DNA of 64,000 bases, taken from assembly GCF_902686445.1 (NCBI RefSeq), contig NC_062216.1:11057084-11121083 (forward strand). The letters run 5' to 3'. The stretch comes from Sciurus carolinensis. Taxonomy: Eukaryota; Chordata; Mammalia; Rodentia; Sciuridae. Positions 24,005 to 33,928 of the stretch are shown one piece after another. Under the pieces are notes generated by a model. It worked only from the letters and a program-made list of their open reading frames with translations, was not told the origin of the DNA and did not search any database. The position numbers and the translations under genes were made by a program. Position 1 is the stretch's first letter; each line of letters starts with the position of its first letter.

Positions 24005-25544
24005 CTGTTGTTCCCTCTTGTCTGCAGGGTTTCCAAGTGCCCCCTGGATGCTTGAGACCATGAGGGATGTCTGGTCGTGTATATACTGCGTTTTTCTGTA
24101 CATACATACTTATGATAAAGTTTAACTTGGGCATTAGTGCACTAGGAGATTAAAAATAATAATTAATATAAAATAATCATGACAATGTGATTTAATAAAG
24201 ATAACTATGAATGTGGCCTCTCTCAGAACACCGTACTGTGCTGTCCTCACCCTCCTCCTGGAGATGTGAGCTGGCACAATGCTGGCAGGTGAGAGGAAGC
24301 GAGGTGATCTCCACAGTCACGCTCCTCAATGAACAGATGCCCGCCATGCCCCTGCATGACGCAGGCATGGTGACGCAGTGCCGGGCTGCCACTTACTCCT
24401 GATGACACCTTAGAAAAAGGATCGTTGGCTTCAAGGAGCCTGGATCCCTGAGTCATGACAGCGTCTGTGGTTGACTGTCAGGAGCAACTGAGGTTGATGG
24501 CTGAGGATCCTCAGTAGTTGAAGGATTATTTCAAAACCTTTTGGAAAACATTGCAGTTGGAAGTTGTTGTCATTTCCACGTCTTGTGCCCTGGTGGCTCC
24601 TGTGCACTTTTATGGATGTCAGTTTGACTGGGCATCTGATTCCAGAGGAGACCGATTTTCTCATAATTGGGGACTTGCTTTGGATGGTATTCTTCCCCCT
24701 TAATCAAATTCTTCAAGTCTGCTGGAAATGTGGCAGCAGCTTCATTGGCAGATATGACCTCTCAAGTGTTTTTTGTATTTTTCAGTCCAAACCTGTTCCT
24801 GACTCTGTGCAGGTATCCCTGCTATAGTCAATGGGCAGATGTTACATGTTTCAAGGGAATCACTTGCTGGAGTCTCTCCATAGGCTAACGCTCTTTGGCA
24901 TGACATGGTGCCATCAATAGAACATGTTTTATGTTCATTTCTTTCACCCACAAATACAACACTTTTTCATCTTAATTAAGCACTTATGCATTGTGGCCAT
25001 AAGTTTTGACTGTTTTCTACGACAGTGAAACTAGCACTACTTTGTTTTCTCTTGTTCACAATTTCATGGATTAAAGATTCATTCTTACCATAGATTGTAG
25101 CAACTTCAATATATATTTTTTTCTTTCCTTATTAAATTGAGAACTTTCATTTTTTCACTTAAAGGATAAGTTTGGTGTTTTATTTTTTGGCATATCTAAA
25201 TTGGCAGCATTACTACTCTTGTGATATGAGGTGAGTACTGATTAGAATATGGGCTACTTCAACATAGTACTGAAATATTGTGACAGGTGATCTAATAACT
25301 GAGATGGCTACTATGTAACTAATGGAAGGGTAGCATATACCACCTGGATATCCTGAACTAAGGAATGATTCACATTCTGGGCAGGACAGGAGAAGAGATT
25401 TCATCAAGCTACTCAGAAGAGCATGCAATTAAAACCTTAGGAATTGCTTATTTGTGGAATTTTCCACTTAATATTTTTGGACCATGGTTAGTCACAGGTA
25501 GCTGAAACCATTAAATGTGAAATCCTGGAAAAGGGAGATTGCCA
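24005..25544. mobile_element. Tigger-type (TcMar) DNA transposon, decayed
   Basis: The left end (TTCCCTCTTGTCTGCAGGGT, CCCCTGGATGCTTGAGACCA, CATACATACTTATGATAAAG) and right end (GGTAGCTGAAACCATTAAAT, TCCTGGAAAAGGGAGATTGC) match the two ends of a Tigger/MER2-style element. TA dinucleotides lie just outside (24003-24004 and 25545-25546), as expected for TcMar insertion. The interior is longer than a MER2 mini-element and probably carries transposase relics. Frames at 24192-24951 are broken and coding strand was not determined. Confidence 0.75.
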
Positions 25545-26319
25545 TATATTCATAACTTTACCAGATAATGAGTGTTTATTGAATTATTTTAAATCCTTTA
25601 AAAAGTATGAATATTCACTGATGCTTTGTCCAAACTTATCACAACAAAACTTTTCCTTTGGTGTGTACCATTAGAGTCATGGAGTCCAAAATGCTTAAGC
25701 TAAAGCAAACCTAACCCTTCTTTCAACTCTCACAGTACATTATTATTATCATTAATCATTATTTGCCCAGTGTCCCACAGCAAAGTAGAGGCAGACAAAA
25801 ACTCACTGTTAAGATGGAGATATATTAAAAACTAACTACACTGAAAGAATAATTAAACTAACTTAACTACCCAAGGGAGAGCTTCCCGTGAAAGTTGAGG
25901 TGGCACAGAAAGTCTCTGATAAGTGTGGAAAAGTCCAAAGCAACAAAATGCTCAGAAAAGGAAGACCCAAGTAAAAGCCATGTAGAAGGTCTGGTCATTT
26001 GTGGAGGTAGTGGGGAGCTGGGGGGTCTCCTCCAGAAAGTCAAAACCCTAAACATGCAGGAAATATGTAGGATGAGGCGATGAGGCTATGCCCCATAAAT
26101 AGAAGGCAAACAGGAAGAAGAAGAGCCCTCATAAAGACTAGAAAACCACCCTGAATCATCTCAGTCCCCAACTGGATGTAGGTAACCTTCCCTTCCCTAC
26201 TCACCTGAAAGAAAAAAAGGTAATTTATCCTTGAAGTAAGATAATAGTAGCAAGAGCTGCTACAGCATACACAATGCCCAGTAGGCAAAAAAAAAAAAAA
26301 ATTACTAGGCATGCCAAGA
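25545..26319. other. Unassigned DNA
   Basis: No gene or clear repeat assigned. Small frames on both strands at 25867-26312 have no supporting features. Confidence 0.35.
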
Positions 26320-27660
26320 CTCAGGACAGTGCATATGAGAAATAGAAGCTAAATCAATGACACGAATCTATAGATAATTCAGATATTTGAATGATCAGAT
26401 ATGGATTTTATAATCACCATGATTAATATATTCAAGGAAAAGGTAACAAAATGGAAAATTTCATTAGAGAATTGGGATCTATAAAAGAATCTAGAACTTA
26501 AAAATATTGTAACTGACATAAGAAACTCAATGATGGATTTAAAAGCAAATCGAACGTATCCAAAAAGAGAACTAGAAAAGTGTTCTGTAGAAAATATCCA
26601 GATTGAAAAGTTAAGAAGGCTGAAAAGGCAGGAAAAAAGAGAAAAGAATGTAAGAGTCTATGAGACAGAAGAGGTCTAGTGTTTCATTGTAATGCCAGAG
26701 GACGAAAATAGAGTAGAGGCAATATCTGAAGATATATTAACTATATCAATTTTCAAAATTGATGATACTCCAGTTACAGACATCACGAGTACAACAAATC
26801 CAAAGAGGTGCAAATGAAGAAAATCCACACCTAGATCCTGAGTAGTAAAATTGTTGAAGTTCAAAGACAGAGAAAATCTTAATAGGAGACAGAGAAAAAG
26901 GGCATGGGAATCTCAAAGGAACAGCTGACTTTCCAACACTAACAACTCAAGTCAGAAGATGATGGAGTGACATCTTAGGTATTGAAGAAAATATCTGCCT
27001 ATGTGGAATTATAGCCAGTTTAAATGCTTTTCAAAAAAGAACAAAAATCCAAGGGACATTCCAGAAGAAGAAAAGTTAAAAGAGTTTGTTATTTGGAAAT
27101 CTTCATTGTCTTCATGCTTTCTGGGAAGACAGTATAGAAATTCAACAATGAATAAAGAGCAATTAAATATTCAAGCATATATATGTGAATATTCACTATA
27201 TGACACAATATTCACAATGTCTTCTGGGCTTTAAACATATGAAGAATAAAAGCTATCAATATGATGAAGAGTTGAGGAGGTAGCAAATTGAGTTAAAGAG
27301 TCCTAAAATCCTTTAATTCAGAAAGTGATAAATATACATTTATATTAGAGCCTTTTAAGTCAAGGATGCTTACTGTGACCTTAAATATATAATTTATAAG
27401 CTAATAGAGAGAAAAATAGAATAATAACAGTAATTAAGTAATCCAAAAAAGACAAGAGGAAAAAAAAAAAAAGACACAAAGGGGTAAAGAAAGTGGGAAG
27501 AGAGTAAGATAATAGATTTTCCTCTAATATTTATTACATTAAGCTTAACAGACAAAATATTCTCATTATGGGTCAAAGATTGTCAAAATGGATTGAGAAA
27601 ATACAACCATCTAAATTCTGCTTAGAAGAAGTAGAATTAAAAGTAAAGACAGGAAAGACA
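26320..27660 (+). mobile_element. Old L1 (L1M or HAL1) 5'UTR/ORF1 region
   Basis: A-rich plus strand with the order GATCAGATATGGATTTTATA, AGAAACTCAATGATGGATTT, GAAAAGTTAAGAAGGCTGAA, ATGCCAGAGGACG, GAAGTTCAAAGACAGAG, AACTCAAGTCAGAAGATG, TGTGGAATTATAGCCAG and ATGGGTCAAAGATTGTC. It resembles the ORF1-side region of old L1 or half-L1. No ORF1 frame survives. Confidence 0.65.
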
Positions 27661-27839
27661 GGAAGCCCAAGGCATTGGGAAGGGTGAGTCACAAGATGAG
27701 TGGCAGAGTCCACGCAGAGCAGAGCAGGTGCTGAACAGGAAGAGACCTACGGATAGCTGGAGAGTGGGTCTGCGGCCCTCAACCTCGGCGACACGTTCAG
27801 ATCACGTGGGTATTTGATTGTTTCTAATTAAGCTCCTAA
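27661..27839. other. Short unassigned segment, MER5A-like touch
   Basis: GGCCCTCAACCTCGGCG and ATCACGTGGGTATTTGAT near 27773-27815 resemble one end of a MER5A-type hAT element. Too short to be firm. Confidence 0.3.
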
Positions 27840-28690
27840 TTTTGAGATAGTTATAGAGTCATAAACAATTATAAGAAATAATACAACAACACACCCTTTC
27901 TCCAGTGTCCCCAGTGATGACAGCTTGCGAGATGAATTAAATATCACAACCAGAGCAGCAGCATTGCTGAGTCAAAATACAGAACGTTTCTGTTGCCTTG
28001 TGACTCCCCACGTTGCCTACTTATGGCCACTCTGACTTCCTTTCTGTCCCCAATCCCTCTAATTCCGCCTTCTGTTCTCCATTTCTGTAATTTTATCATT
28101 TCAACATCACGGTGTAAACAGCATCACCCACCTGCTTCTCTGTGGCTGGCTCTGCACTCAGCATGACTCCCTGAGACTTGGGCTTACTTCCTGTCCTTCC
28201 TGTTGCTTAGGGTAGTCCATAGGACCAGCCACAGCTTGGTTTAACGATCCATCCACACTGAAGGACATCTGGGTTGTTTCCAGTTTGGGGTTATTATGAA
28301 TAAACATTGTTAAAGACATTTGTGTACAGGTTTTCATCTGAACAAAGTCTTCATTTTGCTGGGGAAAATAACCAAGAGTTCAACTGCTTGGTCATACGGT
28401 AGTTGCATGTTTAGTATTTAAAGAAATTGGCAAACTTTCCCAGAGTTCCTGTATCATTTTACAATATTGCTTAAATTATTCCATGGCCAAATGGACTGGT
28501 GCTTTGTTGTTTTTTAAAAATATTTAGTTGTAGATACAATACCTTACCTACCTAATTATTTACTTTTATGTAGTGCTGATGATTGAACCCGTGCCTCACA
28601 CATGCTGGGCAAGTGCTCCACCACTGATCTACAGCCCCAGCCCCTGGCCTGGTGCTTTGATTGACCAATTTTGGGTTTTACATGTGGCCT
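27840..28690 (-). mobile_element. Old L1 (L1M) 3' part, antisense, split by an ID
   Basis: Plus strand reads antisense L1M: TCTCCAGTGTCCCCAGTGAT, TCCATCCACACTGAAGGACA, GGGTTGTTTCCAGTTTGGGG, TTATTATGAATAAACATTG, TTCAACTGCTTGGTCATACG and AATTGGCAAACTTTCCCAG. The ID element at 28507-28645 interrupts it, and the flanking text resumes. Confidence 0.8.
28507..28645 (-). mobile_element. ID SINE, minus strand, inserted in L1
   Basis: Minus strand: GGGGCTGGGGCTGTAGATCA, GAGCACTTGCCCAGCATGTG, GGTTCAATCATCAGCACTAC, then a T-rich stretch that is the reverse of the sciurid tail. Target-site duplication CTGGTGCTTTG at 28496-28506 and 28649-28659, with one extra mismatch upstream. Confidence 0.93.
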
Positions 28691-28789
28691 GGAAGGGGAA
28701 GGTTCAGTTCCATTCTAACCACATGGCCTACGGCCTTCCAAAGAATACTGGGGACTTCATGAAAATAATTTCCCCAAAGCCAATATCTG

Positions 28790-28890
28790 ATTGTCGACCA
28801 AGTGCCAACCAGACAGTGTTCTTAGATTTACAAGAATTAGCTCCTTTCATTCAGCAGTAGGAGGTACTTCTGCCTACAGATTAAAAGAAG
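28790..28890 (-). repeat. MIR SINE remnant, minus strand
   Basis: AAGTGCCAACCAGACAGTGT, TTCTTAGATTTACAAGAATT, AGCTCCTTTCATTC and GCAGTAGGAGGTACTTC resemble antisense MIR ('gtgccaggcactgttctaag', 'gaggtaggtact'). Confidence 0.5.
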
Positions 28891-30109
28891 AAACTACACC
28901 ACCGGGAGCAGAAGGCAAACTCTTGGGTGCCTCTGAATTAATGTAGCTTCTCAGATTTCACTGAAGATGGATTTTCTCTTCTGGTGAGATGGCAGCTGTC
29001 TCCCAAGGTGACTGCTCTCTCCCTGCCAGCATGTGCCGGCTTGGGCCAGGATGCAATGGCATTATCTCCTGCTTGACTTTCAGGTGACCCGTGTCAATAC
29101 ACCTGAAAGGCTGGTGCGAACTTTCTCGGTTCACCCCCTCGACTGCAGAGCTTGGTGCCAGCACACTTCAGTTCCATAAGCGGCATTAGGCATTCAACGG
29201 GCAGGGCCTGGATCAGCCGTTGGAATGTTTGAGTGTCCCAGGAAGCGGTGAGGATATTCACCTTCACATCACTTAACAAAATTTCCTCCCAGGAACTCTC
29301 GAGACCCTTCTTCCATGGGCGAGGGGAAGAAGGGGTCCAAACTGACCTTTGGCCTTCTTAGCTCCTTTGCTGAAGGATTGGGTGGGGGAGGAAGGTGAGA
29401 GACAAATAAGGGCAGGGGAAAGAACAGGGGAGCACTCGAGCAGGGCCTGGCTGCTGCCGGGGTGCACCGGGGCTCTGCCAATTTCCCCTTCCCTGCCCAG
29501 CTCAGCATGGCCACGTTTCCTGAGCTGACACTTGGGACGTGAGGTGGATTCCGTGGTCTGACAGTGGGGTGGAACGTTGGAGTTTGGGGTTCTTTGGCAA
29601 AAGGGGTGTATCATTGACATGCTCTGTCCCTGGACACGTCCATCCTTCTTCGCTGTCCTTTTCAGAGGGATGAAGCACACGTAGATTGTTTTCTACCACA
29701 GCTGTGGATTTGGCATCTACTGAGATGTGCCTCCTGGAGAGTTGTTTGTTGGCTTTTTAATAGAAAGAGGCTTTTCACACCTCAAAATACAGACCGAAGT
29801 AGCATTTCACCATTGCTTCACAGACCCATCAAGTTATTCTCCGTGATAATTCCAAAGTGTCATTCCAGAGGTTAAAATGCATGCGTGCTCCGAGACACAC
29901 ACACACGCGTGCACACCAAATATGTAATACACATTCAAATAACTGTTTGACTCTACAAAAGGCACATAAGACAGATTTTTTTTTTAACCTCCTGCAATGA
30001 AGGTAAATTTAATGCTTTTCGATATAAACCTCTTTAAAAAATCCTCTAGGCTGAGGATTGGAAATGCTTGATACAAGTGTGCTCTATCCTTATTTAAAAA
30101 AAAAAAAAA
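28891..30109. other. Unassigned DNA
   Basis: No gene. A 135-codon minus-strand frame at 29273-29680 and two neighbours are composition-driven and lack motifs or splice sites. A short (CA)n run lies at 29894-29917. Confidence 0.35.
29894..29917. repeat. Short (CA)n with GCGTGC interruption
   Basis: GACACACACACACGCGTGCACACC: an AC run with a CG-containing interruption. Confidence 0.85.
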
Positions 30110-30120
30110 ACTTATTCATT

Positions 30121-30329
30121 GTCTGTTTATTTATTGGTACCAGGGATAAAATGCAGGGGTGCTTCAGCAGTGAGTCACATCCCCAGTCCTTTTTTATATT
30201 TTATTTAGAGATAAGGTCTGGCTGAGTTACTAAGTGCCTGACTAGTTTGCTGAGGCTATCAACTCGTGATCCTCCTGCCTTAGCCTCCCGAGTTGCTGGG
30301 ATTCTCGGCGAGCGCCACTGCACCCGGCC
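30121..30329 (-). mobile_element. B1-dID dimeric SINE, minus strand
   Basis: Reverse complement begins GGCCGGGTGCAGTGGCGCTC (B1 half; GCCTAATCCCAGCAACTCGGG-like text appears as CCCGAGTTGCTGGGATTC) and continues into an ID-like unit (ACTGGGGATGTGACTCAC). Duplicated flanks ACTTATTCATT (30110-30120) and ACTTATTTATT (30330-30340) differ at one base. Confidence 0.9.
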
Positions 30330-30340
30330 ACTTATTTATT

Positions 30341-31110
30341 TTTTATCAAAATAATGCATATGTGTGTCTTAAAAACAGTGACAAAGATCGGTTCCTTCAC
30401 GCTTCCCTCCCCGTCCCGCTGCCTGTTTCCCACCACACACCCTCTTCCTCGGGCTGCTTACTTGGATGGTTCTAAGCAGATACTGAGGCTGCTGTTTCTC
30501 TGCTTTTCAGTTTCCCACCTCATCTGCGTTCTCTGGTGACTTGGTAGGATGGTGGCTGAAGAGCCTGCGTTCTTCACCATCTCTCACGCACATCCTCCCG
30601 GTAGAACTCAAGCACGCTTTTTGCCTAGATCTGAATTCAGCGTCTATAGCACGGGGACTGAGTAACTAGTGCTCCCTGATAAGCCAAGTAGGAGGCTAGG
30701 TCTACATTTCTGGGTCAGTTTTTATTTTCCAGGGTAGACTGTCTCGGATTTCTTCTTGGCTTCCTTAGACCTCCTTCCGCACCATCAACGCAGAGGCCTC
30801 CCCGGCTCTCCACACGGTCAGGCCTGTTTCCACCCCAGTCGCCTTCTCCTCCTTTTCCTTCCCCTCCGTTGACGCCTTTCTGAAGACCTCCGTGTCCACT
30901 TCTAATCAGGACTAGTTTTACTGCCTTCTTCACTGCCTGGCTGTGATCCTGGAACTTCTTTTTCAGTTCCTTTAGGAATTCCTGTTATTCTCCCCTTCCT
31001 GGGACCACCTATTTTCTGTACCCTGTACTTTATCAATTAAGGAGACACTAATTGCTATGGTAAACATACTTCAAAATTTATTTGATTCATACAGTAGAAC
31101 TTATTCCATC
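30341..31110. other. Unassigned DNA
   Basis: No gene or repeat family recognised. Small overlapping frames at 30293-30539 and 30715-30933 are unsupported. Confidence 0.35.
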
Positions 31111-31985
31111 TATTAGGGTTTAAACATAAGGGGTCCCCCCACAAAATTCATGTGTGAGACAATGCAAGAATGCTCAGGGTGAAATGATTAGATTATGAGA
31201 AGTGTAGCCCAACCAGTGGGTTAATCCACTTGGATGATGTCTTAGGTAGCTTTCTCATCACTGACCAAAAGACCTGACAAGAACAGTGTAGATGAGGAAA
31301 AGTTTATCTTGGCTCATGGTCTCAAAGGTCTCAGTACAAAGATGGCAGACTTCATAACTTTGGGATCATAGTAAGGTGGAAGAGCGTGGCAGAGGAAAGT
31401 AGCTCAGAACATGGCAACAGGAGGCAGAGAGAAAGAGAGGGCTCCGTTCACCAGGGACAAAATACAAATCCCAAAGACATACCCCCAGTGAACTACCTCC
31501 TCTGCCAAATCCTACCTGCCTACAGTTACCACCCAGTTAATCCATATCAGTGGATTAATCCACTGGTTAGGTTGATCATAATCTAATCATTTCACCTCTG
31601 AACATTCTTTTATCATCTCACACATGAGCTTTTGGTGTGGGGGGGGCACTACATATATCCAAACCCTAACAAAGGAATTAAATGGGTGGTAACTATAGGC
31701 AAGTAGTGTGTGACTGGAGGAAGTAGGTCGCTGGGGTTTGTCCTTGGGGTTTATATTTTGTCCCTGGAGCCTTGTGCTCTTTCTCTCTGCTCCCTGGCAT
31801 CTTTGTCCGGAGCTGCTTTCCTCCAGCATGCCCTTTTACCATGCTGTTCTGCCTCACCTTGGACCCAGAGTTATGGACTTGGCTGACCATAGACTAAACC
31901 TCTGAAACTATGAGTTAAATAAGACTTCTGCTTTGAGCTGTTCTTGTCAGTTCTTTTGGGCCCAGTGATGAACAGCTGACTAACA
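31111..31985 (+). mobile_element. MaLR-like LTR (plus), split by a second LTR
   Basis: The LTR is in two pieces, 31111-31237 and 31672-31985, 441 bp together. The first begins TATTAGGGTTTAAACATAAG and runs through AATGATTAGATTATGAG to CAGTGGGTTAATCCAC. The second resumes GGGTGGTAACTATAGGCAAG, then GGTCGCTGGGGTTTGTCC, AGACTAAACCTCTGAAAC and the end GCTGACTAACA. The gap holds a same-family copy in reverse. CCATC occurs just before (31106-31110) and 2 bp past the end (31988-31992), perhaps a target duplication. No internal retroviral region is present. Confidence 0.83.
31238..31671 (-). mobile_element. Same-family LTR (minus) inserted inside the other LTR
   Basis: Read on the minus strand it starts TGTTAGGGTTTGGATATATG and ends AGCTACCTAAGACA, 434 bp, with standard TG...CA ends. 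It contains ATGAAGTCTGCCATC, TGAGACCTTTGAGACCATGA and GATAAACTTTTCCTC in order. Its length matches the 441-bp interrupted host LTR, and both have the same motif order, so this is a head-to-head nest. A clean 5-bp target duplication is not visible at its ends (GATGA / AAGGA). Confidence 0.83.
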
Positions 31986-32416
31986 TACCATCCCCCAAAG
32001 CAAGAGTTTAATGTGTCTTCTGCAAGGTGACTGAGGGATAGGGATGCTTCATCTGTGGTTCTGCTGTCCTTAAGGATCTTCATGTATGTTGCTTCCAGCC
32101 TGTGTGAAGAAGAGAGAGGATTATAAGTGGGAGGATTCTATTAGCGTGCCTGAACGCAATGACATGCAGTCCCTAGTAGCAGTCAGGCTGAGCAATGTCT
32201 TGTGTCCCATTAGAGAAGCAGAAGCAGTGGTGAACATGCAATATTTGAGGAGATGGTAGCTAAGAATTTTCCAGAATTGGAGAAAGACAGATAGCTTCAC
32301 ATTGAAAATGTTTTGAATTCTGAATCCTATAGAAGACAGATGGGAAGAAATTGACCCATAACATGGAGGATGCTGCTGTATGGCTTCTTCCTCAAGCTCC
32401 TTTCTCCTTTTCCTCT
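31986..32416. other. Unassigned; L1-like patch
   Basis: 32240-32300 (ATATTTGAGGAGATGGTAGC, AAGAATTTTCCAGAATTGG, AGAAAGACAG) resembles L1 ORF1-side DNA. The rest is unassigned. The 186-codon minus-strand open frame at 32121-32681 starts past here and runs through the ID fragment; it is not considered a gene. Confidence 0.4.
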
Positions 32417-32462
32417 GTTCTTTTTTTGGGGGGGTGCTGGGGATCGAACCCAGGGCCTTGTC
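32417..32462 (-). mobile_element. Truncated ID SINE, minus strand
   Basis: Only the B-box side and tail remain: minus strand CAAGGCCCTGGGTTCGATCC, CCAGCACCCCCC, followed by a short poly(A). The 5' half is missing. Confidence 0.85.
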
Positions 32463-32618
32463 TCCATTCTTAATATCGTTTTTTGATCGATGACTCAGTA
32501 AGTTATAATACATCTTTAGTAATTTTTTTTTCCCTTTAAGGAGGGTTGACTTGACTTTGCTTGAAGTTAAAATGTCAACGGTCTCTACATATGAATGACA
32601 ACTTGGTTGACTTATCCC

Positions 32619-32837
32619 TTTGGTTCTCAAATCTGTAGACCAAAGACTCTCTAAAGGAAGAAGGGTCACCCTTTTTCCCATATCTGGAGAGACATTTGAT
32701 CAGCTGTGCAGACACTTGCCATTTCCAACTGTGCATGTGCCGGAGGGTGAGGCTGGGACGCTGCTGAACCACCCGCTGCGTGCAGGACACCCTCCCACGT
32801 CCCAGGTACCCACAGCGCTGAGGTTGAGGAACCCCGC
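32619..32837 (+). mobile_element. MER20-like hAT element
   Basis: GGTTCTCAAATCTGTAGACC at the left, then TATCTGGAGAGACATTTGAT, GGCTGGGACGCTGCTGAACC, GTGCAGGACACCCTCCCACG and the end GCGCTGAGGTTGAGGAACCC follow the MER20 order ('gtctggagacatttttg', 'gatgctgctaaacatcctac', 'tgctgaggttgagaaaccctg'). About 220 bp, near the family's usual size. Non-coding; MER20 is a non-autonomous Charlie-type element. Confidence 0.78.
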
Positions 32838-33349
32838 TTCAGACAAGGCCTCCTTGATCCCTTGCCTCATGACAACGCTCAGTGGGAGATGTCTGACGTT
32901 AAGCTGATTTTTAAAAAAATGTGTTGCAGGGTGAATGTCAATAGGAATCTGTGAGGTTTTTTAAAAGATATGCTTGAATTGCAACAGTATATCAGGAAGC
33001 TAAGTCCACCCCCCAAATTTAAAGATTAGATGGAATGGATTTTTTTCAAATTCCAAGAGTTTTGTAAAATGAACTCAGCGATGGATAGAAAAACACATGT
33101 AATTGACAACAGTTTAAAAATTCAATCAGTGCCGAGAGATACATTTTTACTTGGTGATTCATTTTTTTCTTTGGCATAGCAGAGTTTTTAGTGGCTTGTG
33201 TCTTGCCACTGATGAAGTGGCCACCTGGAGGGGGTCCTGAGAATGGTCCCTAATCATTTGTCTATGACATGCTCATCAGCATTGCTTTCTCACACCTAAC
33301 TGACACCCAGTCCTGCTTGCTTCCAGAATTAGAATTTTAATTTGAGTGA
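32838..33349. other. Unassigned DNA
   Basis: No gene or repeat family recognised. Confidence 0.35.
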
Positions 33350-33480
33350 CAAATATTTAACAAGCACCCAGGTTGTTCCTGGTACTGATCTAGACTCTGG
33401 GGTTGCAGCAATGAACAAAAGAGTAAACAAACAGAAAATCTTTGCTCTTGCTTCCATGGACCTTATCTTCTTTAATTTTG
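33350..33480. repeat. Ancient L2-like fragment, reverse complement
   Basis: AACAAGCACCCAGGTTGTTC, CTGGTACTGATCTAGACTCT and GTTGCAGCAATGAACAAAAG resemble 'tgagcacctactatgtgccaggcactg ... ggatacagcagtgaacaaaac', the reverse of L2-type 3' ends. Confidence 0.45.
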
Positions 33481-33624
33481 GGAAAATGTGCCTGGACTAT
33501 GGGACTCCCCTTTCCTGAGTCAACCTCTGAAATTGGGTTGTACCCCACAGCCCTTACTTCATTTAGTTCAGAAGTTCTTCCTCTCTCTTCCAGCCCCAAG
33601 GTGCTGAGGTCACAGCAGTAAAAA

Positions 33625-33928
33625 CAGTCAACCTTCGGCATCCAGGGCTCCCCATCCGGGTATCCCACTAACTGTGGCTAGAAGATATTTGCCAAAAACC
33701 TGCATCACTACTGTATCCTTCCAACTCTTCTTTCTTGTAATTGTTGCCTACACAGCACAGCAGAACAACTGTTCACACAGCATCTCCATTGTGTTAGGTG
33801 CTGTAGGTGATCTGGAGATGATTTAAGTATACAGAGGGTGTTAGGCTCCATGCAATACTATGCCATTTTCAATGAAGGATGTGGGCATCCTAGATTTTTG
33901 GTATCTACAGGGGCTTCTGTACCATAGG
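33625..33928. mobile_element. Second Tigger-like DNA transposon (MER44/Tigger7-like), right end missing
   Basis: The left end CAGTCAACCTTCGGCATCCA matches 'CAGTTGGCCCTCCGTATCC'. Internal GGTGATCTGGAGATGATTTA, AGTATACAGAGGG, TGCAATACTATGCCATTTTC and the run to GATTTTTGGTATCTACAGGG match the known family order. The expected closing repeat (...GATACCGAGGG) was not found, so the right end is truncated. Too short for a transposase gene. Confidence 0.7.

Noticed and set aside
32121..32681. Longest open frame in the window (186 codons, minus strand)
   Set aside because: It crosses a truncated ID SINE (32417-32462) and enters a MER20-like element (from 32619). No recognisable domain or coding signature, and its amino-acid text follows repeat boundaries.
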